In this document: positions 7,485 to 15,719 of the stretch, one piece after another
How positions within the stretch are numbered: position 1 is the first letter of the stretch
How the letters are laid out: every line of letters starts with the position of its first letter
Assembly (NCBI RefSeq): GCF_003362755.1
Contig: NZ_QKRA01000002.1
Location: 248,001-312,000, forward strand
Origin: Marinomonas piezotolerans
GTDB lineage: Bacteria > Pseudomonadota > Gammaproteobacteria > Pseudomonadales > Marinomonadaceae
Direction: 5' to 3'
DNA: 64,000 bases
Notes under the pieces: model-generated
Databases searched by the model: none
What the model was told of the DNA's origin: nothing
Seen by the model: the letters and a program-made list of their open reading frames with translations, nothing else
Made by a program: the position numbers and the translations under genes

Positions 7485-7535
7485 ACGATATCTCGTGATT
7501 AACGAAATATCGTGGCACCGATAACGATATTTCGT
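7485..7535. promoter_or_regulatory. Three dyad operators (activator sites) between cynS and its activator
   Basis: Three 12-base dyads of consensus ACGAWATHTCGT lie at 7485-7496 (ACGATATCTCGT), 7502-7513 (ACGAAATATCGT) and 7524-7535 (ACGATATTTCGT). The second and third are exact reverse complements of one another. They lie about 92-142 bases upstream of the expected cynS start point, the usual place for enhancer sites of sigma-54 activators, and also 67-117 bases before the activator gene, so autoregulation is possible. Confidence 0.7.
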
Positions 7536-7601
7536 GGTTTGGCCTGAAAGATGCTTACTCAGTAGCGAATTCAAATTAAGTGAGAACGAAGGCGAGAAGT
7601 A

Positions 7602-9458
7602 ATGCAGCAAGATTTATTTACCTATGCGCCGACGGCGATGCTGTTAATCGATCCTGTCGATAATAAAATTTTGCAGGCAAATCAATTAGCTGCGCGAATG
7701 TTTCAGTTTGATCGCGACGATTTATCTCGCTATACCGTGAGCCAGTTTTTCCCGACTTGTCTGGAAAAGCTCCACAATTTTACGCTGCAAGTGATGGAAG
7801 ACGATCAAGCATGGTGCAGTGAGCTGTGTATTCAAGTAGGGCAGCAGACGGTTCATTTGGAGATCAACGCACGATATGTCGCGCCGCATATGTTGTTGAG
7901 TTGTGAAGACAGTAAAGTCGGCTTTGCACTGCGTCATAAGTCCGCGGCTGAACTGCATTATCAAGAAGGCTATTCAAAGTGGAACGATAAAGAGACCGTG
8001 TTTGAAGAGATGGAGCGGCACAATCAATTGCTGCTGTCGGCGGTTGGGGATGGCATCTATGGCGTTGATACCAATGGCTGTACGACGTTTTTTAATTCGG
8101 CGGCAGAGCAAATCTTAGGCTGGCAAAAAAGCGAGCTTACGGGGCTGAAGATACATGAAATCATCCATCATAAGCATGATGATGGGCGTGATTATCCTGA
8201 CCACGAGTGCCCGATTTATGCGGCGTTCAATGATGGTGTGATTCACAGCGTGGACAATGAAGTCTTCTGGTCTAAAGATGGCCGTGCGATCCCTGTTGAA
8301 TACACCAGTACGCCGATTACAGACGAAGGGCGGCTGGTGGGTGCGGTGGTGATTTTTAGGGACATTACCGAGCGAAAACGCACACAAGAAAAGCTGCTGA
8401 ATGCGATGAATGAAGTGGCATCGTTAAAGCAGAAGTTGGAAATTGAAAACGCCTACTTACTGGAAGAACTCAACGCCGATTTTAACCATCATCAGATCAT
8501 CGGCCAAAGTGCAGCGGTACAACGCTTGGTGAATCAAATCGATCTTGTTGGGCCGACCAATGCCAACGTGTTAATCATGGGAGAATCAGGAACGGGCAAA
8601 GAGCTGATTGCCAGAGCCATTCATGAAGTGAGTGAGCGTAAGTCACGCCCTTTGATTCGTGTGAACTGCGCTGCGATTCCTGCGGAATTATTCGAGAGTG
8701 AGTTCTTTGGTCATGTAAAAGGCGCCTTTTCGGGGGCCATCGCCGATCGAGTGGGGCGTTTTGAGTTGGCCGATGGCGGGACGTTGTTTCTCGATGAGAT
8801 TGGAGAAATCCCCTTACATCTACAAGGCAAGCTGCTGCGTGTCTTACAAGAGCGGCAGTTTGAACGAGTGGGTGATTCCGCCACCCGCAAGGTGGATGTT
8901 CGCGTCATTGCGGCCACCAACCGCGATTTAACACAGTTAATCTTGGAACAAAAATTCCGCGAAGATCTGTATTTCCGCTTAAATGTCTTCCCGATTCACT
9001 CGCCGCCTTTGCGTGAGCGGTTGGACGATATTCCGCTGTTGCTGAATCATCTTATAACGAAGTTGTGCCAACGCTTTAACCAGCCAAAGCCGACGGTCTC
9101 GGTGCAACAAATTGAGCAGTTACAAGCGTATGATTGGCCTGGAAATATTCGCGAATTAGAGAACATCATCGAGCGGCAGGTGATCCTCGCAAAAGGCGGT
9201 AGATTGCAGTTTGAGTTAAAAGCCAATTCACCCGTCACAAGAGCGAATCCCATCACTCATCGCCCTAAGACCGCCGTGTTGACGCAGCACGAACAGCAAG
9301 AGTTGGACATTCGTAACATCCAACAAGCGCTCATGCAGTGTCAGGGTAAAATTTATGGCGAAGAGGGCGCAGCGAATTTATTGGGGTTAAAGCCCACGAC
9401 CTTGGCCTCTCGGATCAAGAAGTACGGCATCGATAAATCCCATTTCGCTGGGGCGTAA
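7602..9458 (+). CDS. Sigma-54-dependent activator with two PAS domains (CynF-like by context)
   Basis: The 618-residue protein has PAS-like domains at about 1-110 and 140-262, a coiled linker, a sigma-54 AAA+ domain (about 298-530) with Walker A GESGTGKE at 327-334 and Walker B TLFLDEI at 394-400, and a Fis-type helix-turn-helix at the C-terminus (about 570-612). The sigma-54 contact loop is GAFSGA (374-379) instead of the usual GAFTGA. It is divergent from cynS, whose promoter has a -24/-12 element and three upstream dyads, so it very probably activates cyanase expression. A sigma-54 regulator named CynF is known from the cyn cluster of a cyanide-degrading Pseudomonas; orthology is not shown here. 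The PAS ligand is unknown. Confidence 0.85.
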   Translation: MQQDLFTYAPTAMLLIDPVDNKILQANQLAARMFQFDRDDLSRYTVSQFFPTCLEKLHNFTLQVMEDDQAWCSELCIQVGQQTVHLEINARYVAPHMLLSCEDSKVGFALRHKSAAELHYQEGYSKWNDKETVFEEMERHNQLLLSAVGDGIYGVDTNGCTTFFNSAAEQILGWQKSELTGLKIHEIIHHKHDDGRDYPDHECPIYAAFNDGVIHSVDNEVFWSKDGRAIPVEYTSTPITDEGRLVGAVVIFRDITERKRTQEKLLNAMNEVASLKQKLEIENAYLLEELNADFNHHQIIGQSAAVQRLVNQIDLVGPTNANVLIMGESGTGKELIARAIHEVSERKSRPLIRVNCAAIPAELFESEFFGHVKGAFSGAIADRVGRFELADGGTLFLDEIGEIPLHLQGKLLRVLQERQFERVGDSATRKVDVRVIAATNRDLTQLILEQKFREDLYFRLNVFPIHSPPLRERLDDIPLLLNHLITKLCQRFNQPKPTVSVQQIEQLQAYDWPGNIRELENIIERQVILAKGGRLQFELKANSPVTRANPITHRPKTAVLTQHEQQELDIRNIQQALMQCQGKIYGEEGAANLLGLKPTTLASRIKKYGIDKSHFAGA

Positions 9459-9489
9459 CAACTCGATTAGAGAAGGTTGGTAGTGACGC

Positions 9490-10071
9490 TTATATTCCTC
9501 CGAGTTTTAAACCGGCTTCTCGTCGACACGCGGTTAAAAGCGCCATGATGGACTCTTGATCTGGAAGGGTTCGGGCGATCGCCACTGCGCCGATAATCAT
9601 GGTGGTGACGGATAAAATATCGTGCTGGTCGCAGTCGGTATAGCTGGTCGCATACTTCATAATGGTTGAATTCATGCCGTAGTAGACATCGCTGTACGCG
9701 GATTTGATCTCGTCATCTTGCATGTTGATGTCGGTGGCTAAGAAAGCCAATGGGCAGGTGATGGTGTGCTCGCCTCGTACGTGCTCCAAGCTCAGGTATT
9801 CATCGAGCAGTAACGCCAGCCATTTTTTACTGGGGATGTCCTCTGGCTTGAAACTCGCCAGCTTAGTGCCGCTCGCCGCGAACTTTAACGATTCGCTGTA
9901 TAGCTCCGCTTTACTCGAAAAGTGGGCGTAGAATGCCCCTCGTGTCAGGCCACAGTTTTTCATCAGCTCGTTGACGGTGACGCCTTCAAAGCCTTTTAGC
10001 GCAAAGAGCTTGAAAGAGCTTTCAAGGATTTTTTCACGCGTTTTGTTTTTGTGGTCTTTGGTGTATGGCAT
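9490..10071 (-). CDS. TetR-family repressor
   Basis: The start is placed at ATG 10071 (MPYTKDHKNKTREKILESS), giving 193 residues; an ATG 36 bases upstream has no ribosome site and lies within a palindrome. The TetR helix-turn-helix is at about residues 10-55 (EGVTVNELMKNCGLTRGAFYAHFSSKAEL), and the remainder is the helical ligand-binding and dimer domain, similar to the AcrR/NemR-type small repressors. It is divergent from a GFA gene and a MAPEG gene, both of glutathione-linked families, so it may respond to an electrophile. Confidence 0.83.
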   Translation of the reverse strand: MPYTKDHKNKTREKILESSFKLFALKGFEGVTVNELMKNCGLTRGAFYAHFSSKAELYSESLKFAASGTKLASFKPEDIPSKKWLALLLDEYLSLEHVRGEHTITCPLAFLATDINMQDDEIKSAYSDVYYGMNSTIMKYATSYTDCDQHDILSVTTMIIGAVAIARTLPDQESIMALLTACRREAGLKLGGI

Positions 10072-10092
10072 GGTAACGGCTTCATTATTTAA

Positions 10093-10108
10093 TATGATGT
10101 TTATCATA
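10093..10108. promoter_or_regulatory. Palindrome between tetR and the GFA gene
   Basis: TATGAT and ATCATA are separated by GTTT, forming a perfect dyad between the divergent starts. It is a candidate operator of the TetR protein. Assignment rests on position. Confidence 0.45.
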
Positions 10109-10156
10109 TATTATATCTTGCTTAAGATGAAACTCTTCATCAACGGAGGGTTTTCT

Positions 10157-10564
10157 ATGTCTCGTTATCAAACATCTTGTCTTTGTGGAAAGGTTCAGTG
10201 TTCTTTTACGTTGCCTGCGGCTGCGGTGGTGCAGTGCCATTGTGAGCATTGTCGAAGAATGCAGGGCAGTGATTACAGCACGTGGGTCGCGGTGAATGCG
10301 GATCAATTCTCGATCGATGCTGGGGCCGAGCACATTCGCGACTATCACTTCAACGATCGCTCAAGTAAGAGCTTTTGCTCCTGCTGCGGTACCAGTGTTT
10401 TCGGGGTCAACGGTAAACATTTTGCCCACCACAAGGTGCTGCCGTTAGGTGTCGTTAAAAACTATTCATCGGAGCTTAAACCGATGGTACAGGTCTATAC
10501 AGAAGACAAGGCAGAGTGGGTTCACTTGCATGAAGACGTACCCATCTATAACCCTGAAAAGTGA
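10157..10564 (+). CDS. GFA/CENP-V-family zinc protein
   Basis: The 135-residue protein begins at ATG 10157 after GGAGGG. It shows the zinc-binding cysteine pattern of the GFA (glutathione-dependent formaldehyde-activating enzyme) family: CLCGKVQC near residue 8, CHCEHCRR near residue 30, and CSCCG near residue 75. The family is annotated from an enzyme that adds glutathione to formaldehyde, but most members are untested. It is followed 52 bases later by a MAPEG gene and faces a TetR gene, which suggests a small electrophile-response unit. A second GFA gene, unrelated in context, lies at 48066. Confidence 0.85.
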   Translation: MSRYQTSCLCGKVQCSFTLPAAAVVQCHCEHCRRMQGSDYSTWVAVNADQFSIDAGAEHIRDYHFNDRSSKSFCSCCGTSVFGVNGKHFAHHKVLPLGVVKNYSSELKPMVQVYTEDKAEWVHLHEDVPIYNPEK

Positions 10565-10616
10565 ATCGTTGGCTAAGCGTTATATTCTCGATCTTTGATA
10601 TGAATGGGAGAAGTAA

Positions 10617-11006
10617 ATGGAATATTTAGAATTAGTCGGCGCACTGGCGGTGCTGCAATTTGTCTTTTTTGGATTCCTGACTGGTCAAGCGCGAAAACGG
10701 TCAGGCTTGAAGGCACCTGCAGTGACGGGAGACGTAGGGTTTGAGTGTATTTATCGTGTGCAGATGAATACGCTAGAGACCTTGGTTGCGTTTTTACCGG
10801 GCTTGTTTATCGCAGGGCAGTACTGGTCGCCGGTGTGGGTTGCTTGCATTGGGGTGATCTACTTAGTCGGTCGTTTGATTTACTGGCGAGCGTATATGAA
10901 TAACCCTGACACGCGGGCGTTTGGTTTCATTCTTTCTCTTTCCCCCACGCTGGTATTGGTTATTTTGGCGGTGATTGGTCCGTTTGTTCATATCATCCAT
11001 TCATAG
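10617..11006 (+). CDS. MAPEG-family membrane protein
   Basis: The 129-residue protein has four membrane helices and the MAPEG core (FECIYRVQMNTLETLVAFLPGLFIAG, about residues 42-67, then LVGRLIYWRAYMNNPDTRAFGF). MAPEG proteins are microsomal glutathione transferases or peroxidases; bacterial members are mostly untested. It resides in the inner membrane and probably forms one transcript with the GFA gene. Confidence 0.85.
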   Translation: MEYLELVGALAVLQFVFFGFLTGQARKRSGLKAPAVTGDVGFECIYRVQMNTLETLVAFLPGLFIAGQYWSPVWVACIGVIYLVGRLIYWRAYMNNPDTRAFGFILSLSPTLVLVILAVIGPFVHIIHS

Positions 11007-11115
11007 TTGATATAGAGACCTGTTGATCAGGAAATCGTCAACTGTTCACGAGGGCTGAGTTTTCCTTTCGATGCTGCTAGGCTAGTTATGGTTAGGAATA
11101 TCTATCTCATGTAGG

Positions 11116-11150
11116 AAGGTAAGCAGCGAGTGCGAGTCACCCGCTGCTTA
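11116..11150. repeat. Hairpin with 11-base arms
   Basis: GGTAAGCAGCG and CGCTGCTTACC enclose 13 bases. It lies between the MAPEG gene and the acetyltransferase and lacks a T-run, so it may be a weak terminator or a boundary palindrome. Confidence 0.5.
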
Positions 11151-11219
11151 CCAGCCTTTGCGAATGACGACATTCAAGTGCAATATAGGGTTAACTATGT
11201 CAATGAATTGGAGGAATAA

Positions 11220-11666
11220 ATGGACGTTCGAGATGTGAAACGTGAAGAGATTCCGGTGTGGGCTGAGATGCGAACCGTACTTTGGCCGCAGTATGATGAA
11301 GATCACACGCCCGAGCTGGAGAAGTATTTTGCTGGGACATCGAACGATGTGGTGCAAACGTTTGTCGCCGAAGTGGAGGGAAGCATTGCTGGTTTCATTG
11401 AAATCAATATCAGAAACTTCGCGGAAGGTAGCGTAGAATCAGCCGTGCCGTTTGTCGAAGCATGGTTCGTAAAGCCAGAGTTTCGAGGTCGTGGTGTAGG
11501 CAGTGCCCTAATGAAAAGTGCCGAAGCGTGGGCTGTTGCGCAAGGGTATTCAGAGTTAGCCAGTGACGCCGATGAAACGAATTTAGACTCCATTGACCTG
11601 CATTACCGCTTAAACTTTAAAGAAACTGCTCGAGTGGTGTGCTTCCTTAAAAAGCTTAACACCTAG
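11220..11666 (+). CDS. AAC(6')-I-like aminoglycoside N-acetyltransferase (GNAT)
   Basis: The 148-residue protein matches the AAC(6') group of GNAT enzymes: MRTVLWPQYDEDHTPELEKYF near the N-terminus, then FVEAWFVKPEFRGRGVGSAL (acetyl-CoA loop, about 79-98), EAWAVAQGYSELASDADETN and the C-terminal LNFKETARVVCFLKK. Residue patterns LWP, ASDA and ETxRVVxFxK are those of chromosomal AAC(6')-I enzymes. These acetylate the 6-prime amino group of aminoglycosides, but chromosomal members may have another natural substrate. It is flanked by two strong palindromes (11116-11150 and 11677-11726), so it could have moved as a unit. ATG follows GGAGGA. Confidence 0.75.
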   Translation: MDVRDVKREEIPVWAEMRTVLWPQYDEDHTPELEKYFAGTSNDVVQTFVAEVEGSIAGFIEINIRNFAEGSVESAVPFVEAWFVKPEFRGRGVGSALMKSAEAWAVAQGYSELASDADETNLDSIDLHYRLNFKETARVVCFLKKLNT

Positions 11667-11676
11667 CGATGCGTCC

Positions 11677-11726
11677 TATATCGCCTGAATATCTCCTGCT
11701 TCGGCGACTGATATTCAGGCGATATA
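11677..11726. repeat. Perfect palindrome with 16-base arms
   Basis: TATATCGCCTGAATAT and ATATTCAGGCGATATA enclose an 18-base loop. It follows the acetyltransferase by 11 bases. It could act as a terminator, though without a T-run, or as a recombination hairpin. Confidence 0.6.
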
Positions 11727-11774
11727 CGATGCCCGTGTTGCCTACCCTCTCCATAGATTATATTGGTTTTGTAG

Positions 11775-11792
11775 GTCGTAATTCATTGCGAC
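11775..11792. repeat. REP-type hairpin
   Basis: GTCGTAATTCATTGCGAC, preceded by TGTAG and followed by AAGG, is a member of the hairpin family also found at 934, 3342 and 31454. Confidence 0.65.
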
Positions 11793-11848
11793 AAGGTGGT
11801 GAAAATACACATATCCTAGAGATGTTTAATAATAAACAGGAGAACGAA

Positions 11849-11884
11849 ATGAAAAGGATTTTTATGGGTGTGCTGCTTATGTAA
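11849..11884 (+). pseudogene. Eleven-codon ORF with strong ribosome site; remnant or micro-peptide
   Basis: AGGAG is placed six bases before an ATG that encodes MKRIFMGVLLM and then stops. The peptide looks like the start of a signal peptide. It may be what is left of a secreted-protein gene after the insertion of repeats, or a short leader. Confidence 0.3.
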
Positions 11885-11940
11885 CCAACTTCGGTCGGTT
11901 TTGAAGGGGTTATAATAGAAAATTTAAACGGATTTAAATC

Positions 11941-11978
11941 AGTTGGCTCGATTGAAGCAAATCTCAATCGAGCCAACT
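11941..11978. repeat. Perfect palindrome with 14-base arms
   Basis: AGTTGGCTCGATTG and CAATCGAGCCAACT enclose ten bases, 49 bases before the RDD gene start. It may terminate transcription from the left or act on the 5-prime leader of the RDD gene. Confidence 0.55.
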
Positions 11979-12026
11979 GCAACTCGACGCCTAGGTGGCG
12001 TCCTATACTCAAGGAGAGTCAGGAAA

Positions 12027-12686
12027 ATGGAATTTAGCCCTAATTACGATCATTACAGATTGGAGGAGCTGTTAGAGGCTCGTGATCAGATAAACAAAGA
12101 GTTGTACCCTGAAAGAACGAAAGCAATAGAACTCGCTATTGCAAATAAAATGAACGATCCCGCCGTAAAAGAAGCGCTAAAAAAGCAACAAGAAGCTAAG
12201 AAATACTTAACATTCTGGCGTCGGTTTTGGGCTTTTATGATCGACTACATCGGCTTGTCAATCATATGGTATGTCGAAGACTTGCTCTTTGGTGTCGAGA
12301 GCGGCGATCAACATCTAATCGTTCAATTTCTAGTCGGATTTCAATTCATACTATACACCGTCGTTATGCATGGCTGTTTTGGTCAAACGCTTGGAAAGAT
12401 GGTTATGGGGATTAAAGTCCTCAATCATGGCACGGAGACGACTATAAATGTTAAACAAGCTTCCCGTAGAGCATCAGTCATCATAGCGTTTAACATTGTG
12501 TGGTTTCTAATCCCCCTTGTCTCTGGGAGTTCATTGGGGACGCTTGACATTAATTCTATAGCTGTCCGCGTTCTCTTCATTTTATTGATGGTGTGGTGGG
12601 CTGTAGACATTATTACCATGCGATTTAACGACAAGCGTCGAGCAGCTCATGATTATATAGGGAAGACCGTCGTCGTTCGTCTATAA
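12027..12686 (+). CDS. RDD-family membrane protein
   Basis: The 219-residue protein starts at ATG 12027 after AAGGAGAG. Residues 1-60 are a charged, coiled-coil-like cytoplasmic region (REQ- and K-rich). Then come the RDD hallmarks: FWRRFWAFMIDYIGL with the arginine and aspartate, a GQTLGKMVMGIKV loop, and a final DKRRAAHDYIGKTVVV. About four membrane segments are visible between residues 66 and 205. RDD proteins are of mostly unknown function, some linked to ion transport. The long charged N-terminus is an addition to the usual domain. Confidence 0.8.
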   Translation: MEFSPNYDHYRLEELLEARDQINKELYPERTKAIELAIANKMNDPAVKEALKKQQEAKKYLTFWRRFWAFMIDYIGLSIIWYVEDLLFGVESGDQHLIVQFLVGFQFILYTVVMHGCFGQTLGKMVMGIKVLNHGTETTINVKQASRRASVIIAFNIVWFLIPLVSGSSLGTLDINSIAVRVLFILLMVWWAVDIITMRFNDKRRAAHDYIGKTVVVRL

Positions 12687-12694
12687 CAAGTGAT

Positions 12695-12729
12695 ACAAGG
12701 GGGCCGGATGTCCGTCTCCCTTGTGTTTT
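12695..12729 (+). terminator. Rho-independent terminator after the RDD gene
   Basis: ACAAGGG and CCCTTGT arms with a GC-rich inner stem are followed by GTTTTA. Confidence 0.6.
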
Positions 12730-12899
12730 AATCGTGCTGTCAGCAGAACCTCGCTCAAAGTTATGCCCCCTGCTTTTCTGATCGTCACCTCTGTCTTTTG
12801 GGTGACCATAGTTCCTTATACCCAAAGAGGGGTATTTATCTTGGATTTTTATTGTCTGTATTCTGAATAAGCATATAACGATACAAAAGGAACGAAAGA

Positions 12900-14723
12900 A
12901 TGGCATTTGCTCTAAAAAAATTAGCGGCATCGGTCGCTGTTACGAGCAGTATCCTGTTGCTGGCAGGTTGTAGCTCGATGGGTCAGTCTGGTGCAAGCCA
13001 AACGGCGGATACGGTGTTTATGGGAGGCCCCATTTACACGCTCGATAGTACGAACCGCGTAGTCGAAGCGTTGGCCATTAAAAATGGTGCCATCATTGGC
13101 GTTGGCTCCGAACAAGATTTAGCCAAATTGATCGACTCTGAGACGAGTGTGGTCGATTTGGATGGCAAAACACTCATGCCTGGTTTAGTAGATGCGCACA
13201 TGCACCCGATGGCGGGTGGCGAACAACTGAATACGTGTTCTTTGAATTATGCGCCACTGTCTGTCGATCAAGTCATCGCAAAAATCACCGCTTGTGTGGA
13301 AGAAAGCAATGAGCAAGATCCAACACGCTGGTTAAAAGTAGGGGGTTGGTATCGTCAAGCGATGACGCCTGCAGGTGCTGACTTAAATGCAGACATCCTT
13401 GATCGAATTCCAACAGATCGTCCGATCTATGTGTTCGGTAGTGATTTCCACTCATTGGTGACCAATACCGCGGCGCTGAAAGCCGCTGGGATTGATAGCG
13501 CGACGCCGTCTCCCGAAGGCGGTCTGATTGAGAAAGACGCTCAAGGCAACCCAACTGGTATCTTTTTAGACAGTGCCATGTGGGCGTTGACCGCTCATGT
13601 ACCGCCACTGCCTGACGCCGAAGAAAAGCAGAAAAACCTGAACGACATGCACATGGCGGTCAATGCGATTTCGGCGCAAGGTGTCACCACCATTCTAGAT
13701 GCTGCGGCGCGCGAAGCCACGGTTGAGGCGTTCAGTCAGTTGGCCGAGCAAGGTCAATTAACCGTCCGTGCGCACTTGGCTCCAAACTTTGGTCCTGAAC
13801 GTTTAGACGACCCTGCTAGCATCATTGCAGAAGTGAAAGGCTTGGCAGATACATACAATTTGCAGAACACTGCCTCGCAGCCTGGTATTCAAGTGAATAC
13901 GGTCAAAGTGTTTATGGACGGTGTGATTCAGGCACCGGCGCAAACCGCCGCAATGATGGCGCCTTACCTGCATAACACGGGAACCAGTGATCACCCAGAA
14001 TGGAGTGACAGTGACAATCACGGCAAGCTGTATGTCAGCGAAGACACGCTGTCTAATGCCATGATGGCGTTCTCAGATGCGGGCTTCAATGTCCATATGC
14101 ATACCGATGGTGATAGAGCTGTGCATACCGCTCTGAACTCGCTAGAAACGTTAAAAGCGAATCGCCCTGACTCAACGTTACGTCCAGCCTTGGCGCATTG
14201 TGAAGTGATGGTGCCAGAGGATTACGCACGTTTTGCTGAGCTAAACGCATTGCCTGTTATTTCGTTCCAGTGGGGTAAACCTGCGCAAGATACGATTGAT
14301 ACGGTAAAAGACTACATGGGCGAAGAGCGCTTTAACTACGTCGAAACAGCGGGTAAATTCGCCGAAGAAGATGTGAAAATCGTTTATGGCAGTGACTGGC
14401 CAGTGGACGCTCTGAATGAATGGTTTGCGATGGAAGTTGCGTTAACTCGTATGAATGAAAATGCGACAGAACCAAAATACCAAGGACGCCTTGGGGATGA
14501 CCCAGGTCTTGATATCCAAACCGTGTTGCGTGCGTTTACCATCAATGCGGCTTATTCCTTGAATATGGACGATAAAGTGGGCTCGTTAGAAGTAGGCAAG
14601 TTTGCGGACATGATCATCATTGATAGAGATCTGTTGAACACGCCATCAGACCAAGTGAGCGAAACGAAAGTATTGAAAACTTACTTAGGTGGCCGTGAGG
14701 TGTATACCGCAGCGTCAATGTAA
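12900..14723 (+). CDS. YtcJ-like amidohydrolase lipoprotein
   Basis: The 607-residue protein starts with a lipoprotein signal (positive residues, then SSILLLAGC lipobox, Cys at about 24) and is probably anchored on the outer side of the inner membrane or in the outer membrane. The remainder is amidohydrolase family 3 (YtcJ-type): the metal motif MPGLVDAHMHPMAGG at about 91-105, further histidines in HMHTDGDRAVHTAL and LAHCEVM, the aspartate of YGSDWPVD and a C-terminal GSLEVGKFADMIIID. Family members hydrolyse amide or formamide bonds of varied substrates. A strong terminator follows. No partner gene is evident. Confidence 0.85.
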   Translation: MAFALKKLAASVAVTSSILLLAGCSSMGQSGASQTADTVFMGGPIYTLDSTNRVVEALAIKNGAIIGVGSEQDLAKLIDSETSVVDLDGKTLMPGLVDAHMHPMAGGEQLNTCSLNYAPLSVDQVIAKITACVEESNEQDPTRWLKVGGWYRQAMTPAGADLNADILDRIPTDRPIYVFGSDFHSLVTNTAALKAAGIDSATPSPEGGLIEKDAQGNPTGIFLDSAMWALTAHVPPLPDAEEKQKNLNDMHMAVNAISAQGVTTILDAAAREATVEAFSQLAEQGQLTVRAHLAPNFGPERLDDPASIIAEVKGLADTYNLQNTASQPGIQVNTVKVFMDGVIQAPAQTAAMMAPYLHNTGTSDHPEWSDSDNHGKLYVSEDTLSNAMMAFSDAGFNVHMHTDGDRAVHTALNSLETLKANRPDSTLRPALAHCEVMVPEDYARFAELNALPVISFQWGKPAQDTIDTVKDYMGEERFNYVETAGKFAEEDVKIVYGSDWPVDALNEWFAMEVALTRMNENATEPKYQGRLGDDPGLDIQTVLRAFTINAAYSLNMDDKVGSLEVGKFADMIIIDRDLLNTPSDQVSETKVLKTYLGGREVYTAASM

Positions 14724-14748
14724 TCGTAGAACATTGCATTACGATAAT

Positions 14749-14780
14749 AAAAAACGCAGGCAGCCGCCTGCGTTTTTTTT
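14749..14780 (+). terminator. Rho-independent terminator
   Basis: AACGCAGGC and GCCTGCGTT arms with flanking A- and T-runs, usable on both strands between the convergent amidohydrolase and LysR genes. Confidence 0.85.
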
Positions 14781-14807
14781 GCCTTGTTCGCCTCCAAGCA
14801 GGGTCAA

Positions 14808-15719
14808 TTACAGAGCTGGTATTTGTTCCGCATGGGACAGCAGCCAATGTCGCACATGTTGGACGGCAGACCTTTTTGGTTCCTGCTGTAGTGGCTCTAA
14901 TAAATAGTATTGCGAGTTGGTCACTAACGCTTTATCGAGTGGTTTGACGAGTAAGCCGCTTTTCAAATATTCATCAACAAGGTTAGACCAGCCTAATGCG
15001 ACGCCTTGATTATTTAATGCAGCCTGCATCAGCAGTAGGTAGCTGTTGATCTTAATCTGACGTGGGGTAGAGGGTTGTAGTGACAAACCCGAATCCAGCA
15101 GCCAATCTTCCCAGTTGAACCAATCTTCACTGACATCAAGGGACAATAAGGTATTGTTCAGAATGTCTTTTGGCTCGTTTATGGGGTTCTGCGCCAAATA
15201 GCTAGGGCTGCATACTGGGAATATCACTTCGTTAAACAGTGGGGTTGCCTGAAAGTCCTCTGGCGGATGACGACAGTAGAACAGGGCAATGTCGAACTCA
15301 CTTTGATGCATCGCTTTAAGGGAGTCTACTGCGGTAATTCGTAAGTCGACGTAAGGGTAAAGGTGCTGAAATTCTCTAAAACGAGGCAGTAGCCAATAGG
15401 AGGCCATCGCATTACTGGTTGCAATCGTCACCTGAAAGTCATCTTCTTTCTGCAAGATTTCTTCGGTGGTTGTGGACAAGATAAGCAGTGATTTACGAAC
15501 GTTATTGTAGAATTTTTCACCGACACTGGTGAGCCTGAGGGACCGCTTTTCTCTGATGAAGAGCTCTTTGCCTAAAAACTCTTCAAGCAGTCGAACTTGG
15601 CGACTGACCGCCCCTTGGGTAACAAACAGTTCTTCGGCGGTTCGAGTAAAGTTTAGATGGCGTGCGGCCGCTTCAAAGACGACTAAACTATGCAAGGGCG
15701 GCAAAGACTTAATAGACAT
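14808..15719 (-). CDS. LysR-family regulator (GcvA-like)
   Basis: The start is set at 15719 (MSIKSLPPLHSLVVFEAAARHLNF), giving 303 residues, the family norm; an upstream ATG adds 30 unlikely residues. The N-terminal winged helix (about 5-64) includes HLNFTRTAEELFVTQGAVSRQVRLLEEFLG, followed by the two-lobe effector domain of the GcvA/TrpI branch. It is divergent from the Rieske oxygenase gene across a 770-base gap, so it is the likeliest regulator of the catabolic run to its right. The effector is unknown, perhaps a quaternary amine. Confidence 0.85.
   Translation of the reverse strand: MSIKSLPPLHSLVVFEAAARHLNFTRTAEELFVTQGAVSRQVRLLEEFLGKELFIREKRSLRLTSVGEKFYNNVRKSLLILSTTTEEILQKEDDFQVTIATSNAMASYWLLPRFREFQHLYPYVDLRITAVDSLKAMHQSEFDIALFYCRHPPEDFQATPLFNEVIFPVCSPSYLAQNPINEPKDILNNTLLSLDVSEDWFNWEDWLLDSGLSLQPSTPRQIKINSYLLLMQAALNNQGVALGWSNLVDEYLKSGLLVKPLDKALVTNSQYYLLEPLQQEPKRSAVQHVRHWLLSHAEQIPAL

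Noticed and set aside
9683..9931. Plus-strand frame opposite the TetR gene
   Set aside because: Opposite-strand shadow; the TetR protein on the minus strand is clear.
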